From RGIG4576 sp045656705 (GTDB lineage Bacteria; Bacteroidota; Bacteroidia; Bacteroidales; Muribaculaceae), in NCBI GenBank assembly GCA_045656705.1, contig JAZORR010000044.1:1-15293 (forward strand): a stretch of DNA of 15,293 nt, written 5' to 3'. The notes under the pieces are model-generated. The model was not told where the DNA came from and searched no databases. It saw only the letters and a list, made by a program, of their open reading frames with translations. Below, piece by piece: positions 13,449 to 15,293 of the stretch. The first letter of the stretch is position 1. Each line of letters starts with the position of its first letter. The translations under genes and the position numbers were made by a program.

Positions 13449-14912
13449 ATGAAGATAGGTTTTGACAACAGCAAGTATCTAAAGATACAATCAGAGCACA
13501 TCAAAAAACGAATTGCTCAGTTTGGCGATAAATTATACCTCGAATTTGGAGGAAAGTTATTCGACGACCATCACGCAAGCAGAGTGTTGCCGGGCTTCAA
13601 ACCCGACAGCAAACTCGATATGCTCCTACAACTTCGCGACGAGGCTGAAGTGATTATCGTAATCAGTGCTATCGACATTGAGAAAAACAAGATGCGTAGC
13701 GACTTAGGTATAACCTACGACGAAGACCTTTTGCGCCTACGCGATGAATTTGAGAAAGTGGGACTATATGTGGGGGGCGTTGTTATCACACACTTCAATG
13801 GTCAAGCAAGTGCCGATACCTACCGCAAGCGTCTCGAACGTCTCGGCATCAAAGTACACTACCACTACACCATCGATGGCTACCCTCACAATGTAGCTCT
13901 TATCCACTCCGAAGATGGATTTGGCAAGAATGACTATGTGGAAACCTCTCGCCCGCTCATCGTGGTCACAGCACCCGGTCCGGGTAGTGGCAAGATGGCT
14001 GTGTGCTTGAGTCAACTCTATCACGAACACAAGCGTGGCATCAAAGCCGGATATGCTAAGTTTGAAACATTCCCTGTGTGGAATCTTCCTCTCAAGCATC
14101 CTGTGAATATGGCTTACGAAGCTGCAACTGCCGATCTCAACGATGTGAATATGATCGACCCTCTTCATCTTGAAGCATATAACGAAGTGGCCACAAGCTA
14201 CAACCGCGATATCGAGATATTCCCTGTGCTTAACGCACTATTTGAGGGCATCTACGGTGAAAGTCCTTACAAATCACCTACCGATATGGGTGTAAATATG
14301 ATTGGATTCTGCATGAACGACGAAGAGGCGTGCTGCGATGCTGCTCGTCAAGAGATTATTCGCCGTTACTACTATGCTCTTTGCAACCTTGCTACAAAGG
14401 GAAACAACGAAAACGAAGTGAACAAGATACGCCTCATCATGAAGCAGGCGAAAATCACCACCGACGATCGTCGCACCACTGTGGCAGCTCAAGATCGTCG
14501 CAACGAATCTGGCACTCCTTCGGCTGCTATAGAGCTTCACGACGGCACTATCATCACTTCACGCACCAGCTCTTTGCTTGGTCCATCGGCTGCTCTCATC
14601 CTCAATGCTACCAAACACCTTGCAGGTATATCGCACGACACAAAGCTCATCCCCGAGCATATGATCGCTCCTATACAAAACACTAAGGTGGAATACTTGC
14701 ATGGTCACAACCCTCGCCTACACACAGATGAGGTACTCGTGGCTCTTTCTATCCTCAGCAATAGCGATGACAATTGCAAACGAGCACTTGAGCAACTTCC
14801 ACAACTTAATGGTTGCCAAGTACACTCTACTGTGATGCTGAGCGAAGTAGACCGCAAAATATTCAAGAAATTAGGCGTAGGACTTACTTGCGATCCAGTA
14901 CACAAAGTGTAA
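13449..14912 (+). CDS. DUF1846 (UPF0371) family protein
   Basis: The 487-residue protein matches the length and sequence character of the DUF1846/UPF0371 family, found in many Firmicutes and Bacteroidetes. A Gly-rich loop APGPGSGK at residues 175-182 looks like a phosphate-binding P-loop, so nucleotide binding is plausible. Other stretches typical of the family are the N-terminal GFDNSKYL, the segment AKFETFPVWNLPLKHPVN and DDRRTTVAAQDRRNESGTPSAAIEL. There is no signal peptide or membrane segment, so it is cytoplasmic. The family's function is not established as far as I know. The gene is monocistronic, with a promoter directly before its start codon and a terminator at 14931-14981. Family assignment is good; role unknown. 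Confidence 0.88.
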   Translation: MKIGFDNSKYLKIQSEHIKKRIAQFGDKLYLEFGGKLFDDHHASRVLPGFKPDSKLDMLLQLRDEAEVIIVISAIDIEKNKMRSDLGITYDEDLLRLRDEFEKVGLYVGGVVITHFNGQASADTYRKRLERLGIKVHYHYTIDGYPHNVALIHSEDGFGKNDYVETSRPLIVVTAPGPGSGKMAVCLSQLYHEHKRGIKAGYAKFETFPVWNLPLKHPVNMAYEAATADLNDVNMIDPLHLEAYNEVATSYNRDIEIFPVLNALFEGIYGESPYKSPTDMGVNMIGFCMNDEEACCDAARQEIIRRYYYALCNLATKGNNENEVNKIRLIMKQAKITTDDRRTTVAAQDRRNESGTPSAAIELHDGTIITSRTSSLLGPSAALILNATKHLAGISHDTKLIPEHMIAPIQNTKVEYLHGHNPRLHTDEVLVALSILSNSDDNCKRALEQLPQLNGCQVHSTVMLSEVDRKIFKKLGVGLTCDPVHKV

Positions 14913-14930
14913 AAAACTACTTATTACATA

Positions 14931-14981
14931 ATATGCATATAGGCTGTGTCAGATTATTTAGACACAGCCTATTTTGCATAT
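14931..14981. terminator. Terminator hairpin after the DUF1846 gene
   Basis: ATAGGCTGTGTC (14939-14950) and GACACAGCCTAT (14961-14972) form a 12-bp stem with a 10-base loop. Beyond a small internal loop, ATATGCA (14931-14937) and TGCATAT (14975-14981) extend the stem. The T-run is short (TTTT at 14972-14975). Confidence 0.7.
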
Positions 14982-15023
14982 TGATATCAATAGAATATTA
15001 TTCACCCGATGACCGAAAAACGA

Positions 15024-15044
15024 GGACACACGAGCCGTGTGTCC
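15024..15044. repeat. Short palindromic element, 9-bp stem
   Basis: GGACACACG (15024-15032) and CGTGTGTCC (15036-15044) are perfect complements around a 3-base loop AGC. It lacks a T-tract on either strand, so it does not look like a terminator; it resembles dispersed intergenic palindromes seen in Bacteroidales genomes. Copy number in this genome cannot be judged from one window. Confidence 0.55.
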
Positions 15045-15076
15045 CTACTACAAAATTAATTCACACTCATACATAA

Positions 15077-15109
15077 CAAAAGGAGATGCATCGCAAGCGA
15101 CACATCTCC
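15077..15109 (-). terminator. Minus-strand terminator for the partial gene
   Basis: On the minus strand GGAGATG (15109-15103) pairs with CATCTCC (15088-15082), with an inner TCG/CGA stem, followed by TTTTGTTAT. It lies downstream of the gene entering from the right end. Confidence 0.65.
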
Positions 15110-15124
15110 CACAAAATTATCTAA

Positions 15125-15147
15125 AATTTCAAGTTACACTTGAAATT
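15125..15147. repeat. Hairpin just after the partial gene
   Basis: AATTTCAAGT (15125-15134) and ACTTGAAATT (15138-15147) form a 10-bp stem with a 3-base loop, 11 bases beyond the stop of the minus-strand partial gene. It may be a first, weaker terminator (minus strand continues TTAG) or a 3'-end stabiliser. Confidence 0.5.
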
Positions 15148-15157
15148 ATTCTATTAT

Positions 15158-15293
15158 TTAGAATTGGCAATCTTCACCATTAACCTTTACTGTTGCATGG
15201 TTACGTGAGAAAATAGTTTCTTTTGCTATATAGTCTGCAACATTTTCTGGTGTATAAGCCACACCGTTTACAGTACAATTAGTGATTTCGTAA
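15158..15293 (-). CDS. C-terminal end of an unidentified protein (partial)
   Basis: A minus-strand reading frame enters from the right edge and ends in TAA at 15160-15158 after 44 visible residues, ending in VKVNGEDCQF. The fragment begins YEITNCTVNGVAYTPENV. The frame is open throughout, ends just before two hairpins, one with a T-tract, and has sensible composition, so I take it as the end of a real gene. The piece is too short to name a family; the N-terminus and start lie outside the window. Confidence 0.6.
   Translation of the reverse strand, partial: YEITNCTVNGVAYTPENVADYIAKETIFSRNHATVKVNGEDCQF

Noticed and set aside
1..15293. CRISPR array, prophage, integron or insertion sequence
   Set aside because: No regularly spaced repeats, transposase, integrase or phage genes were found; the window looks like stable chromosomal backbone.

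Overview
This 15.3-kb window is AT-rich chromosomal DNA that looks like a member of the Bacteroidetes, most likely the order Bacteroidales. The evidence is the promoters: TTTG-N19-TACATTTG before the leucine operon, and TTG-N20-TAACTTTG before both the tRNA and the DUF1846 gene, fit the Bacteroidetes -33/-7 consensus (TTTG ... TAnnTTTG). Start codons sit behind A/T-rich sequence without Shine-Dalgarno motifs. Gene content (hexameric glutamate dehydrogenase, rubredoxin, lone ECF sigma factor) suits an anaerobic gut-type bacterium.

Layout. 1-225: non-coding DNA with a strong hairpin and a short direct repeat. 226-969: an unrecognised six-helix membrane protein. 970-1305: a transcription-attenuation leader. 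1306-7465: a five-gene operon leuA-leuC-leuD-cimA-leuB, closed by a terminator shared with the convergent gdhA (7555-8892, minus). 9069-10786 (minus): a lipoprotein gene followed by a PhnP-like metallo-hydrolase. 10952-11810 (plus): a DEDDy 3'-5' exonuclease overlapping a small membrane protein. 11898-12401 (minus): an ECF sigma factor. 12796-12957 (minus): a 53-residue rubredoxin gene. 13222-13298: a CAU-anticodon tRNA. 13449-14912: a DUF1846 protein. 15158-15293 (minus): the C-terminal end of an unidentified gene.

The most interesting part is the leader of the leucine operon. A perfect promoter is followed by a 26-codon ORF (1097-1177) in which 14 residues are Ile, Leu or Val, including runs of three Ile, three Leu and three Ile. 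It is followed by an intrinsic terminator (1230-1267) placed before leuA. The octamer AAAGGTTG occurs both in the last codons of this ORF (1165-1172) and in the 3' arm of the terminator, so the ORF copy can pair with the terminator's 5' arm as an antiterminator. A ribosome that finishes the leader peptide would sit on the octamer and let the terminator form; one stalled upstream on Ile or Leu codons would leave it free.

The enrichment of Ile fits the operon content. The fourth gene is not a second leuA but a Leptospira-type citramalate synthase. With LeuCD and LeuB it would convert pyruvate to 2-oxobutyrate, the isoleucine precursor, while LeuA with the same LeuCD/LeuB makes the leucine precursor. 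One attenuator would then control both branches.
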